A stretch of 53,844 nucleotides of DNA, taken from positions 1 to 53,844 of the forward strand of contig CAKJYW010000022.1 of NCBI GenBank assembly GCA_918272565.1, written 5' to 3'. A program made the translations under genes and the position numbers. Shown piece by piece: positions 26,794 to 35,653 of this stretch. Below the pieces are notes generated by a model. It was not told the DNA's origin. It did no database searches and worked only from the letters and a program-made list of their open reading frames with translations. Position 1 is the stretch's first letter. Every line of letters begins with the position of its first letter. The DNA is from Bacilli bacterium (GTDB lineage: Bacteria; Bacillota_I; Bacilli_A; ML615J-28; CAG-698).

Positions 26794-29568
26794 TTATTCT
26801 GCAGGAACCCATTCAGGAGCAAATTCAACAGTATCAATTTCGCTAGAAGGTACTTCATTGTATGAGTTGTTGTAGTGAACATCAATCATAACATAGTGGT
26901 AACCAGCAGCTGCTATGTAGTAGTTATCATCACCAAATAATACTGCAGCAGCTTCAGCAGGAACAGTTACTGTTAATAATCCTGTAGCTTTGTCATATGT
27001 GAATTCACAAGCCCATTCTTGGTAAGAAGCAGAGCCGTTATATCCATCGAATGCAACACTTTCAACATCAACATCTAAGCCTTCAACACCTTGTAAAGCG
27101 TTAGTATTGATATATAATGTGTAAGTTCCATCATCATTAATCTTATAGCAGTTAGGATCGTAATCTTCTTCTTCGCCTTCACCCTTCATGATCATACCAG
27201 CAGCATGAGCAGGAGTTAAAACGCCTTTATAGAAGTATCCACCAGTATCAGCAGCTTGCCATAATGAGTCGAATGACCATAATTTACCATCAAATTCAAG
27301 GTTAACTTCAGATGTATCAGCACCCCAGTTTAGAGTGAAACCAGATGAGTTATCTGATTTTAATACTTCTAAGAAGTTAAGTGGGTTCAAAGCATTACCA
27401 GAAATTGAACCAAATCCGATATCGAATTGACCAACCATCATCTTCTTATAGTAAACGTCGCTCCATACAGCACCAGCCCAGTTTACAACTTTAAGAGTTA
27501 GACCATATTTTTCACCAACAGGTGCGAATGCAGATTGCCACATTTCAATGATTGGATCACCATAGTTAGTGAATTGAGCATTTGTTTGCCATGCGATTTC
27601 GATTTCAATTGTATCGCCAGATTTATAAACACCAGCTTCAGTTAATTCTTTACAAGCTTCATCGAAGTAGCTCTTTGCAACTTCTAGGTTATAACCAACA
27701 GGATATTGACCATCCATTGTTAAAGCAGCCATAGCCTTCTTATGAGCTTCAGTTGTATTATAAACAACACCGTTTTCTGGGTCAGATAAGTATGCATCAC
27801 CGAAGTAGTTGATACTTGGACCACGTCCTAAGCTTTGAGCTAATGTTTCACGGTCAAGTGCCCAGCTTAAGCCTAGTAAGAAGTTAGAGTTACTCATTGC
27901 AGGTTCGCAAACCCAGTAATCTTCTTTTTCAGTAGTTGTAATAGTACCATTTTCACCGAATAATTCTTCCCATAATTCTTGATTACAAGCATTAACATTT
28001 AGTTTGTAGTTACTTGAACCAGGAGTATAAACTGCATATGCCATGTCATCGTTTCTTGTTCTATCTTGTTTTTGAGTAGATGGAACACCACAAGCACTTA
28101 AGTTACCAGCATTGAATTCTTTCCATGCAGCTTCTGGGTCATTATTAGCAGCTTCTAAAATATCGAAGTGAATACCAGCAATCTTAAAACGGTCAGCACC
28201 GCAGATTGTGTAGTTAGGGTTACGTTTGAATACGATTTCTTCATCCTTAGCCCATGCTTCAATAGTGTAAACACCAAGTGATAAGTATGTATCAACTGGA
28301 GATAAGCCTAGGTCAACGCTTGTCTTACCGAAAATAGCAGCTCCCTTAAGCCATTCTTCACCTTCAGCAGCACCATTTAATTTACCTAAAGCTTTAATGA
28401 AGTCTTCAGGAACAGGTGAGAACATACTAGATGCCATGTAATACATTGCATAGAATGGAGTACAAGGAGTATTGAATTCAACGCTCATGTACCACTTGCC
28501 ACCTTCTTGGTAAACCTTTAGACCAACATTTTCCCATGCAGCAGCATCAAATCCATTAGCAGATGCATTATAGTAAGCAGCAGAACCTTTGATTGATCCA
28601 GCGCCATCTAAGTTTTCAGCACTACGTGCCCAACCTAGAGCTTTTGTATAATACATTTGATAAGGAGTAATGTAGTCTTGAGCTTCTACTGCTCTTCCCT
28701 TGAATTGAGCAAGAGTTGCGTTAGCAGTTAGTGTATCATATTTAAGATCTCCACCAACTTTAATAGACCACTTGTATTGAGTTGCTAAACCAGTCTTAGC
28801 ATTTGCATTAACTGCAACTGGTTTTTCATTAGCAAGTAGAGGATACCATTCATAACCATCATTAGTTTCATTTAATCTTGTATCCCAGTAACCACTTGCA
28901 ACGTAGCCAACTAAGTCACCAACAACTGAACCTTTATCATCAGCATAGTTGATTTGGTTAGGATCAGATGTTTCGAATGAGTGATAATATCTCTTCCATA
29001 CAGGATTAGTTTCACCACTTAAATCAGCGATAATTTCACCATCAGAAAGTGTTGCCCAACCATATCCAGGAACGTATGTATCAACACCACGTTTTACAGT
29101 CTTACTGAATAATTGATAACCACCATCATCAATCATAGAGAAACCAGTTAAGAAGTGTTCGTAAGCATAAGCTTCTAGAATAGCAAGAATTTCAGTTCTT
29201 TCAGCATAGCTTGATGCAACATATGAATAAACACCTGTAGCATAAACTTTTGCTTTTGCTAATTCATCGTTATATGACTTCTTAATTGTAGCTAGTGCTT
29301 CAGCAAGTTCTTCAGCAGTTGTTGCTTTAGCAATCAATAGATTTGCATCAGCTTGAATTGCATCAAAGATTGCTAAATCTTCGTCAGCATAAGCTTCACG
29401 GTCAAGTTTAGCAAATAATGCATCAACTTCATCTTGAGTAGTCTTTCTTACTTCTTCAACATTTACAGGTTCTGGTTCAGGTGGAGTTTCTCTGCCTTTA
29501 CAAGCAAATAGTCCAACAGCCAATAGAAGAGTAAGAACAACTAAAAATAAACCTTTAAATTTTCTCAT
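26794..29568 (-). CDS. oppA: Oligopeptide-binding lipoprotein OppA
   Basis: 924 residues, larger than typical OppA (~540-600). The signal peptide ends at a LFAC lipobox (Cys23). Residues ~38-115 form an extra Ala/Glu-rich helical region before the SBP family 5 fold. SBP_5 features include a long central region with PVPEDF, SLGVYTIEAW, FKRNPNYTI (the KNPxY-type motif) and LSWALDRE. The extra N-terminal region and the enlarged OppC loop may fit each other (inference). It is the first gene of the operon, with a good promoter, two upstream cre-like sites and a strong GGAGG ribosome site. Confidence 0.93.
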   Translation of the reverse strand: MRKFKGLFLVVLTLLLAVGLFACKGRETPPEPEPVNVEEVRKTTQDEVDALFAKLDREAYADEDLAIFDAIQADANLLIAKATTAEELAEALATIKKSYNDELAKAKVYATGVYSYVASSYAERTEILAILEAYAYEHFLTGFSMIDDGGYQLFSKTVKRGVDTYVPGYGWATLSDGEIIADLSGETNPVWKRYYHSFETSDPNQINYADDKGSVVGDLVGYVASGYWDTRLNETNDGYEWYPLLANEKPVAVNANAKTGLATQYKWSIKVGGDLKYDTLTANATLAQFKGRAVEAQDYITPYQMYYTKALGWARSAENLDGAGSIKGSAAYYNASANGFDAAAWENVGLKVYQEGGKWYMSVEFNTPCTPFYAMYYMASSMFSPVPEDFIKALGKLNGAAEGEEWLKGAAIFGKTSVDLGLSPVDTYLSLGVYTIEAWAKDEEIVFKRNPNYTICGADRFKIAGIHFDILEAANNDPEAAWKEFNAGNLSACGVPSTQKQDRTRNDDMAYAVYTPGSSNYKLNVNACNQELWEELFGENGTITTTEKEDYWVCEPAMSNSNFLLGLSWALDRETLAQSLGRGPSINYFGDAYLSDPENGVVYNTTEAHKKAMAALTMDGQYPVGYNLEVAKSYFDEACKELTEAGVYKSGDTIEIEIAWQTNAQFTNYGDPIIEMWQSAFAPVGEKYGLTLKVVNWAGAVWSDVYYKKMMVGQFDIGFGSISGNALNPLNFLEVLKSDNSSGFTLNWGADTSEVNLEFDGKLWSFDSLWQAADTGGYFYKGVLTPAHAAGMIMKGEGEEEDYDPNCYKINDDGTYTLYINTNALQGVEGLDVDVESVAFDGYNGSASYQEWACEFTYDKATGLLTVTVPAEAAAVLFGDDNYYIAAAGYHYVMIDVHYNNSYNEVPSSEIDTVEFAPEWVPAE

Positions 29569-29591
29569 TTTTTCCTCCTATTTAGTTTACT

Positions 29592-29605
29592 TGTCCCAAT
29601 GGACA
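29592..29605 (-). promoter_or_regulatory. Small hairpin in the oppA leader
   Basis: TGTCC-CAAT-GGACA, a 5-bp perfect inverted repeat with a 4-nt loop, lies in the oppA leader between the promoter and the ribosome site. It may stabilise the mRNA; it is short and could be chance. Confidence 0.3.
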
Positions 29606-29630
29606 GTTTAAGAAAATTATTCTTTTTAAT

Positions 29631-29659
29631 ATTATATAATAACTTTGTTATATAATCAA
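29631..29659 (-). promoter_or_regulatory. oppA promoter
   Basis: Minus-strand -35 TTGATT (29659-29654), an exact 17-bp spacer and -10 TATAAT (29636-29631) lie about 65 nt before the oppA ATG. Confidence 0.75.
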
Positions 29660-29683
29660 CATTTTTCATAAAATTGCATTTGC

Positions 29684-29697
29684 AGAAAACGATTTCA
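29684..29697. promoter_or_regulatory. cre-like site 1 upstream of oppA
   Basis: AGAAAACGATTTCA matches the cre consensus at all but the first fixed position. It lies about 25 bp upstream of the oppA -35, a position compatible with activation or weak repression by CcpA. Confidence 0.45.
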
Positions 29698-29735
29698 ATG
29701 TAAACAATATCAACCAATCAAGCCTTTTACTTACA

Positions 29736-29750
29736 TGTAAAGCGCTTACA
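29736..29750. promoter_or_regulatory. cre-like site 2 upstream of oppA
   Basis: TGTAAAGCGCTTACA is a near-palindrome (TGTAA / TTACA arms, AAGCGCTT core) and is one base longer than canonical TGTAAGCGCTTACA. It lies about 77 bp upstream of the oppA -35 and just past the DUF3899 gene. Confidence 0.45.
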
Positions 29751-29758
29751 TTTGTTTT

Positions 29759-30151
29759 TCACCCAACAATTAACAAGATTATGAATGAAACAATCATGAA
29801 AATAGTTCCAACTGCTAGATAGTCAATGAAAATAAATGCAGCGGGTTTTCTTTCTATTTTCTTTCTTTCTGAGTATTCGTATAAGCTCTCTCTATGATCA
29901 CCTACATATTTTGATCTAAACATATAAGAAAATATATCAAAACCACCAAAATAGTTTACTACTGTTAGTAATCCAAACAAAAATAGAGTTGCTCCACCGA
30001 TAAATAAACCATTTGAATAAGATATAGCATAGCTAAATCCATCATTTGAAAAATTATATATAACACAGATTACTATCCCATAAACGATTGATGCTACGAG
30101 TCTAATCCAGTGATTCTTTAAATATTCTCCTACAATTTCAAAAAAGCGCAT
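29759..30151 (-). CDS. DUF3899-like membrane protein
   Basis: 130 residues with about four hydrophobic segments. The pattern SNGLFIGGATLFLFGLL, then VVNYFGGFDIFSYMFR, a charged cytosolic stretch (YEYSERKKIERK) and a final membrane segment matches the DUF3899 layout (NGLFxxGxxxxxxGxL, GFFDxxxYGF). Function of the family is unknown. The ribosome site is AGGGTGAT. A good promoter (TTGCAA, 17 bp, TATAAT; 30208-30180) lies upstream. Its stop lies just before the cre-like sites of oppA. Confidence 0.7.
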   Translation of the reverse strand: MRFFEIVGEYLKNHWIRLVASIVYGIVICVIYNFSNDGFSYAISYSNGLFIGGATLFLFGLLTVVNYFGGFDIFSYMFRSKYVGDHRESLYEYSERKKIERKPAAFIFIDYLAVGTIFMIVSFIILLIVG

Positions 30152-30179
30152 AATATCACCCTCTTCTTTTATTTATATT

Positions 30180-30208
30180 ATTATATAACAAAACTTATTT
30201 TTTTGCAA
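30180..30208 (-). promoter_or_regulatory. Promoter of the DUF3899 gene
   Basis: Minus-strand -35 TTGCAA (30208-30203), 17-bp spacer and -10 TATAAT (30185-30180). Confidence 0.7.
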
Positions 30209-30222
30209 AAAAACGCTTTAGT

Positions 30223-30252
30223 TTGTGTTTTTATAATAAATTAGTGTATAAT
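30223..30252 (+). promoter_or_regulatory. Promoter of the DUF885 lipoprotein gene
   Basis: -35 TTGTGT (30223-30228), 18-bp spacer and -10 TATAAT (30247-30252). It is divergent from, and close to, the DUF3899 promoter. Confidence 0.6.
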
Positions 30253-30284
30253 AATGATAAGTTTTTAAAAAGGGAGGAAATTAA

Positions 30285-32903
30285 ATGAAAAAATTTAAGA
30301 ACATTTTAAAGATATTTATCATTGTATTTATCCTTGGCTTATTTACATTTGGTTTAACTTCTTGTGGGGAAGATAAACCTACTCCAGATCCAGATCCAGT
30401 AGTTGATCCAACAGATGATCCTACTACTGATCCAACTGAAGAGCCAGAAGATATTGACATATCAAAAGTTAAATTCTTTGATGGTGTCTATAGTTACGAT
30501 GGTAAGGAAAAGAGTTTGTCAGTTAACCCTATGTCAATTCCTAAGGGAGTTACAGTAGAATATGAAGGAAATGGACAAACTGAAATAGGTAAGTATACTG
30601 TTAAAGCTATCCTAAAAGATTCTAAAGGTAATGTTTTAGGTGAATTAACAGCTACATTAACAATTAACAAACAAAAAAAGAATGTTTCAAAAGTTACTTT
30701 TGAAGATGCTACTTACGAATGGGAAAAAGGTAAGACTTACGAAATTAAAGCAAATAACATCCCAGAAGGCGTTAGAGCAGAATATGAAAACAACACTTTA
30801 ACAGATGTTGGTAAAGTTGAAGCAACAGTTAAACTATATGATGAATATGATAATGAACTATTGCTAACAATCAAAGCAACATTAACTGTTAAATATCGTG
30901 CTATCCACGATGAAGCAGTATTTGCATCAAAAGACGTTGTTTATGATGGAACTGAAGTTCTTCTTGCTCTAGATGAGGCTGAAGCAGCAAAATTTAAAGA
31001 AATTAAGTACACAAACAACAAAGCAACTGAATGTGGAACATATTTAGTTACAGCCCTAGTTACTACAACTGATGATGATAAGTACGAATATCGTGCTGTA
31101 TTAAAGATTGAAAACCCATTTAATCAAGAATTTAGAGATTACACAGACGAAATGTTTGTTTACTTCTTAGAAGGTGACCAATCTACATTAAATATTTTCA
31201 TGATTGATTATGAAGCTTATGGATTTGAACATCAAGATGCTACATGGTACAAATATGAAAAATATACTGAGGAAGATCACAATAGTGATTTAGAAGAAAT
31301 CGCTAGACTTAAAGAAGAATTTGCTAAATTTGATAGAAGCAAATTAAATTCATATCAAAAAGTTGATTACGATAAGATTAAACAAGAAATTGATTATCTT
31401 GATTTCATGATAAACAATACTGAATATGTCTTAATGCGTCAAACATACATCGACCAATTTGGTGGTTATGCAGGTGATATCCCATCAACAATGGAAGCAT
31501 ATCAAGTTAGAACTAAACAAGATATTGAAGATATCATTAGTTACATCGACTCAGTTGATGAAGCATTTGCATCATACGTTGACTGGGCACTAGATAGAGC
31601 TGAAGCTGGTTATCCTCTAACAAACTTCACAATCAGCAATATGATTGATTATCTAGATGGTGTTAGTAAACGTAATCCTAAAGAAGATGATGAAAATAAA
31701 GATGAACCTTATTATCTAATTGCTTTATTAGAAAATAAGATTAAAGATAGTAAAGAAAAATTAGGTTTAACTGATGATGAAGTTAATGCATACATCACTC
31801 GTTTAGATGCAGCATTCGTTGATTTTATTCAAGCTCATATTGATTTAGCAGTTGATTTGCAAGAAAAATGCATGAACAAAGCAACTGATGAATTATCTCA
31901 CTACCTAGCAAGTTACGGTGAAAAAGGTAAGATTTTATACGAAGTATTATTAAGAAACCGTCTTGGTATTACAATGTCAATGGAAGATTACATTAATTTC
32001 ATCGATGAAACAATGAAGAAATATTATACAGCTTATTCAATGGTATCTTCTTCTTCTGCAGCTAGTGCTATCATCAATGGTGAAGTAAGAGTTTTAGATA
32101 CTGATGATCCTAATGAGATTGTTGAATACTTAAGAAATGTATTTGCTAAGACAATCGTTAAAGATTTAAAGAATTCTCCAACAATCGACATCGCATACAT
32201 GGATAAGACTGTTACAGCTAACACAACTACTCTAGCTTACTACATGAAGTCAGCTTTAGACTCTACTGAAAACGAATATATCCACTTAAATGGTGAAGCT
32301 CTAGGTAAAGATTATCTTGAAACAATCAAGACATTAGCCCATGAAGGTTACCCTGGACACTTATATGCTTACGTTTATAGTAAAGAAAACGAAAACCTAT
32401 CTAACTTTGTCCGTGTTTCAACAAACACTGGTCATGGTGAAGGTTGGGCAAAATATGTTGAATGTGCTCTATGTGACTTCTTAGCAGAAACTAAGAAAGG
32501 TGATTGGGTAGGAGCAATGCAAAAGAGTAAGTATTGGGATTTATTCGTATACCTAATCTATGCTAGAATTGATGTTGGTATCGGCTACCAAGGCTGGGAT
32601 GTTAAAGATGTTTTGAAGTTCATGAAGAACCAAAACTTATCAGTTGATGAAAATTCAGCACGTGACATCTTACTAGACTTAATTGAAATGCCAGGCCAAT
32701 ATGCACCATATGGTTATGGTCAAGCATTATTCTATGAACTTCACGATGAAGCAAAAGCATTATTACAAGATAATTACAATGAACAAGACTTTAACGAAAT
32801 GTTATTAAGTCATGGTTGGATTGCTTTAAGTGATTTACAAGAATTATATGATTCATACATGGAAGAACAATGCTTCTTAAATAATGTTGAATACACTAAA
32901 TAA
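30285..32903 (+). CDS. DUF885-family zinc metallopeptidase-like lipoprotein
   Basis: 872 residues. The signal peptide ends at a LTSC lipobox (Cys27), followed by an acidic Pro/Thr/Asp linker (~30-62). Three Ig-like repeats of about 75 residues follow (~65-285), of the YDG/MBG type, with YSYDGKE, TYEWEKGK and VVYDGTE. The rest is a DUF885 domain, with the diagnostic HEGYPGH at 686-692, which combines a zinc-ligand His-Glu-x-x-x-x-His arrangement, and NTGHGEGWAKYVE after it. DUF885 proteins are predicted peptidases; surface anchoring suggests peptide or protein breakdown outside the cell. RBS is GGGAGG. Confidence 0.88.
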   Translation: MKKFKNILKIFIIVFILGLFTFGLTSCGEDKPTPDPDPVVDPTDDPTTDPTEEPEDIDISKVKFFDGVYSYDGKEKSLSVNPMSIPKGVTVEYEGNGQTEIGKYTVKAILKDSKGNVLGELTATLTINKQKKNVSKVTFEDATYEWEKGKTYEIKANNIPEGVRAEYENNTLTDVGKVEATVKLYDEYDNELLLTIKATLTVKYRAIHDEAVFASKDVVYDGTEVLLALDEAEAAKFKEIKYTNNKATECGTYLVTALVTTTDDDKYEYRAVLKIENPFNQEFRDYTDEMFVYFLEGDQSTLNIFMIDYEAYGFEHQDATWYKYEKYTEEDHNSDLEEIARLKEEFAKFDRSKLNSYQKVDYDKIKQEIDYLDFMINNTEYVLMRQTYIDQFGGYAGDIPSTMEAYQVRTKQDIEDIISYIDSVDEAFASYVDWALDRAEAGYPLTNFTISNMIDYLDGVSKRNPKEDDENKDEPYYLIALLENKIKDSKEKLGLTDDEVNAYITRLDAAFVDFIQAHIDLAVDLQEKCMNKATDELSHYLASYGEKGKILYEVLLRNRLGITMSMEDYINFIDETMKKYYTAYSMVSSSSAASAIINGEVRVLDTDDPNEIVEYLRNVFAKTIVKDLKNSPTIDIAYMDKTVTANTTTLAYYMKSALDSTENEYIHLNGEALGKDYLETIKTLAHEGYPGHLYAYVYSKENENLSNFVRVSTNTGHGEGWAKYVECALCDFLAETKKGDWVGAMQKSKYWDLFVYLIYARIDVGIGYQGWDVKDVLKFMKNQNLSVDENSARDILLDLIEMPGQYAPYGYGQALFYELHDEAKALLQDNYNEQDFNEMLLSHGWIALSDLQELYDSYMEEQCFLNNVEYTK

Positions 32904-32914
32904 ATAAAAATAAA

Positions 32915-32966
32915 GTCCTTATGCCAATTTGAACTCAGTTCAAATTGATATAGGGACCTTTTTTTA
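32915..32966. terminator. Bidirectional terminator with two-part stem
   Basis: CAATTTGAAC / GTTCAAATTG forms the inner stem with a 3-nt loop, and GTCC / GGAC closes the outside across short bulges. A T run follows, and the A-rich left side serves the minus strand. It lies between convergent genes; the T run overlaps the plsC stop codon at 32964. Confidence 0.85.
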
Positions 32967-33776
32967 TCTATTCTTCCTTAACTCTTCTAAGCCACTGTGC
33001 ATTATTTCAATGACTTTATCACCAATCTCTGTGGTATTCATTTCTTTAAAGTCATCATATTTCAATATTCCACATAGTTTAACATTAACTTTTGTCCTTC
33101 TAAATGGAGCATTAAAATGAATCTTATATTCATTATCAACAACAATTATCGCTATATCGCTTTCTGACCTAATCGCCATCTTAAAAGCACCATCACGGAA
33201 TCGTCCGATATCTGGGCCTTTGCTTCGTTTACCTTCAGGGAATACCCCAACAGGATATCCTTCTTCTAGCCTATGAACTGCTCTAATAATGGCCTTTAAA
33301 CCTTCTCGGTTATTTTCTCTATTAATTGTTAAGAAGCCACAACTAACTAAAGCAGGGCCAATTACAGGTAGTTTTTTGACGTTTTCACGCATCAAAAACG
33401 CTAAATCTATATTAGGCATTGAAGCAATAATAGTAATTGGATCCATCATCGCTTGATGGTTAGAAACAAACAAATATTTCTTTCCCTCTAATTTTTCTAG
33501 CCCATCTTTTTTGATTTTAATATTAGATACTAATATTATGAACCTACAAACCATATGGACTGCGCCCGTTAATAAGCGACTTGGTTTTCTAATCTCATTC
33601 TTAGGATTAGCTATTATTAAACCAATCACATAGACTACTAAAAGGAATATTAATATTAAAACAAAGCATATTCCTAAAAGCATCAAGAAGTGGAAATACC
33701 AGCTAATATCTAGAAAATAGATTAAAAGAAAATTAATTGTTGAAGCGATTAGAAGAATCGATAGTAAAAATAACAT
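32964..33776 (-). CDS. plsC: PlsC-like acyltransferase (2)
   Basis: 270 residues. Two N-terminal membrane segments (~1-55) are followed by the LPLAT domain: HX4D as NHQAMMD (near residue 111), the substrate block FLTINRENNREG, FPEGKRSKGPD and a late IIVVDNEY strand. This is the ordinary 1-acylglycerol-3-phosphate acyltransferase layout, making phosphatidate at the membrane. It begins 3 nt after the folA stop and ends the queG-trmL-thyA-folA operon. Confidence 0.88.
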   Translation of the reverse strand: MLFLLSILLIASTINFLLIYFLDISWYFHFLMLLGICFVLILIFLLVVYVIGLIIANPKNEIRKPSRLLTGAVHMVCRFIILVSNIKIKKDGLEKLEGKKYLFVSNHQAMMDPITIIASMPNIDLAFLMRENVKKLPVIGPALVSCGFLTINRENNREGLKAIIRAVHRLEEGYPVGVFPEGKRSKGPDIGRFRDGAFKMAIRSESDIAIIVVDNEYKIHFNAPFRRTKVNVKLCGILKYDDFKEMNTTEIGDKVIEIMHSGLEELRKNR

Positions 33777-33779
33777 ATT

Positions 33780-34244
33780 CTATTTCCTTTCGTAGATACA
33801 GAAATTTAAAACTCCTTTTTCTTCACTTTTAATTAAATCATATTTACTATAGTCAATTTGAGGAAAATAAATGTTTCCTTCATGAGTAGCATTAATATGA
33901 GTGATATAAAGCCTTTTAGCATATGGAAGAGATAAAGTATAAATCATCTTTCCTCCAATAACAAAGATTTCTTCTTCTTTCTCTTCGTTTTCTTTTAAGA
34001 AGCTAATTAAATCACCGATGATTATAGCATCATCTGCTTTAAAATCTTTGTTTAGGGTAGCTACATAGTTAGTTCTATTAGGTAGTGCTTTTCCAATTGA
34101 AAGGTAAGTATTATCACCCATTAGAACTTTATGGCCTTTAGTGGTGTTTTTAAAATATTTTAAATCCTCACTATAATGCCAAGGTAAACTATTATCTTTT
34201 CCAATTAAATTATTCTTATCCATTGCGAAAATCAAACTAATCAT
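33780..34244 (-). CDS. folA: Dihydrofolate reductase
   Basis: 154 residues, the usual length. Typical motifs are [23 protein letters not shown] (split: AMDKNNLIG and [13 protein letters not shown]), [13 protein letters not shown], and FVIGGKMIY near residue 95. It regenerates tetrahydrofolate from the dihydrofolate made by ThyA. Its ATG overlaps the thyA stop by 4 nt, so both are translated together. One departure: the GxxT[WY]xS motif reads MGDNTYLSI, as in several low-GC relatives. Confidence 0.95.
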   Translation of the reverse strand: MISLIFAMDKNNLIGKDNSLPWHYSEDLKYFKNTTKGHKVLMGDNTYLSIGKALPNRTNYVATLNKDFKADDAIIIGDLISFLKENEEKEEEIFVIGGKMIYTLSLPYAKRLYITHINATHEGNIYFPQIDYSKYDLIKSEEKGVLNFCIYERK

Positions 34245-35119
34245 ACCGCAACAGCTCCTTTGATTGTTGGATAAGGGTTATAATCGGTTAGTTCAAAGTC
34301 TTCGAACTTGAAATCATCGATGTTTTTAACATCAGGATTGATCTTCATCTTTGGAAGACTCCTTGGAGTACGTGATAATTGTAAATTAATTTGATCTAAA
34401 TGATTTAAATAAATGTGGCAATCACCGATTGTATGAATAAATTCACCAACCTCGAGTCCACACACTTGAGCTACCATCATAGTAAGTAGAGCGTATGAAG
34501 CAATGTTAAATGGAATGCCTAAGAAAGCATCAGCGCTTCTTTGGTAAAGTTGACAGCTAAGTTTACCATCTTTAACATAGAATTGATACATTGTGTGACA
34601 AGGTGGAAGAGCCATTTTATCGATGTATGCTGCTTGCCAACTATTAACAATTAGCCTACGACTGTCTGGATTAGTTTTTATTTCGTTAATTACCCAAGCA
34701 AGTTGGTCTTTATAGCAATCTTGTCCATCAAAATGACGCCATTCATGACCATAAACTGGACCAAGTTCGCCCCACTTTTTCGCAAATTCATCGCTTTCTT
34801 TTATCTTTTCAACAAACTCTTCTAAAGTTTCACCCTTATATTCACTTGATTCAGTGAATTTTTTATAAGGCCATTCATTCCAAATCTTAACATTATTATC
34901 AACTAAATATTTAATGTTAGTGTCACCTTTAATAAACCATAAAAGTTCATGAATGATTGCTCTTAAATAAACTTTCTTTGTTGTTAAAAGAGGAAAACCT
35001 TCACTTAAATCAAATCTCATTTGATAACCAAAAGCACTGATTGTTCCAGTTCCGGTTCTATCATCTTTCTTTGAACCATTTTCTAAAATGTATTTTAAGA
35101 AATCTAAATATTGTTTCAT
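34241..35119 (-). CDS. thyA: Thymidylate synthase
   Basis: 292 residues. Key parts are [19 protein letters not shown] (split: DRTGTGTIS and GYQMRFDL), the catalytic Cys in [30 protein letters not shown] (split: QRSADAFLG and IPFNIASYA) and [10 protein letters not shown]. It methylates dUMP using methylene-tetrahydrofolate in the cytosol. It lies in the common thyA-folA pair and 9 nt after trmL. All active-site motifs are intact. Confidence 0.97.
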   Translation of the reverse strand: MKQYLDFLKYILENGSKKDDRTGTGTISAFGYQMRFDLSEGFPLLTTKKVYLRAIIHELLWFIKGDTNIKYLVDNNVKIWNEWPYKKFTESSEYKGETLEEFVEKIKESDEFAKKWGELGPVYGHEWRHFDGQDCYKDQLAWVINEIKTNPDSRRLIVNSWQAAYIDKMALPPCHTMYQFYVKDGKLSCQLYQRSADAFLGIPFNIASYALLTMMVAQVCGLEVGEFIHTIGDCHIYLNHLDQINLQLSRTPRSLPKMKINPDVKNIDDFKFEDFELTDYNPYPTIKGAVAV

Positions 35120-35128
35120 CCTTATACC

Positions 35129-35653
35129 TTACTTTAATAAAAAGTCCTTTCCCTTCATTGTCTCTGGTTCAAATTCACTCAAACCTTTAAATCCTTGTTG
35201 GCGGAGCGCTTCATAAACAATTATCGCCGCAACATTGCTAACATTCAAGGCTCTAACCTTATCAGTCATAGGTAGCCTAATACATCTATCTAAATTATCT
35301 TTCAAGATTTCCTTAGGAATCCCTGTAGATTCTTTGCCTAAAACAAAATAATAGTCTTTTGTGTCATCTTTAGCATCAACATCATAGATATTATGAAGTC
35401 CATACCTAGTTAAAAAATACATCTCGCCTTTATTCTTTTCTAAAAACTCATCCCATGAGTCATATAAAATATAATGTACATCTTTAACGTAATTAGCACC
35501 ACTTCTTTTGATCTCTTTTTCATCTAAACTAAACCCTAAAGGTTTAATCATATGCAAAGTAGTGTTTGTGGCTAGGCACGTACGCATAATATTACCAGTG
35601 TTTTGAGGAATCTCTGGTTGATATAAAACCAAATTCATTTTTCCCATAATCAT
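35129..35653 (-). CDS. trmL: tRNA (cytidine34-2'-O)-methyltransferase
   Basis: 174 residues with the SPOUT family trefoil-knot motifs: LYQPEIPQNTGNIMRTC (N-terminal), FVLGKESTGIP and LPMTDKVRALNVSNVAAI near the C-terminus. It should methylate the wobble nucleotide of tRNA-Leu. ATG 35653 overlaps the queG stop by 4 nt. The ribosome site (AGGTGA) lies 3 nt before that ATG, so initiation at ATG 35647 or 35638 is at least as likely. SPOUT dimer residues are conserved. Confidence 0.93.
   Translation of the reverse strand: MIMGKMNLVLYQPEIPQNTGNIMRTCLATNTTLHMIKPLGFSLDEKEIKRSGANYVKDVHYILYDSWDEFLEKNKGEMYFLTRYGLHNIYDVDAKDDTKDYYFVLGKESTGIPKEILKDNLDRCIRLPMTDKVRALNVSNVAAIIVYEALRQQGFKGLSEFEPETMKGKDFLLK

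Noticed and set aside
30203-30222. cre-like sequence TGCAAAAAAACGCTTTA near the DUF885 promoter
   Set aside because: Matches only about 10 of 14 positions and lacks the 3' CA half-site; low confidence in such an AT-rich region.
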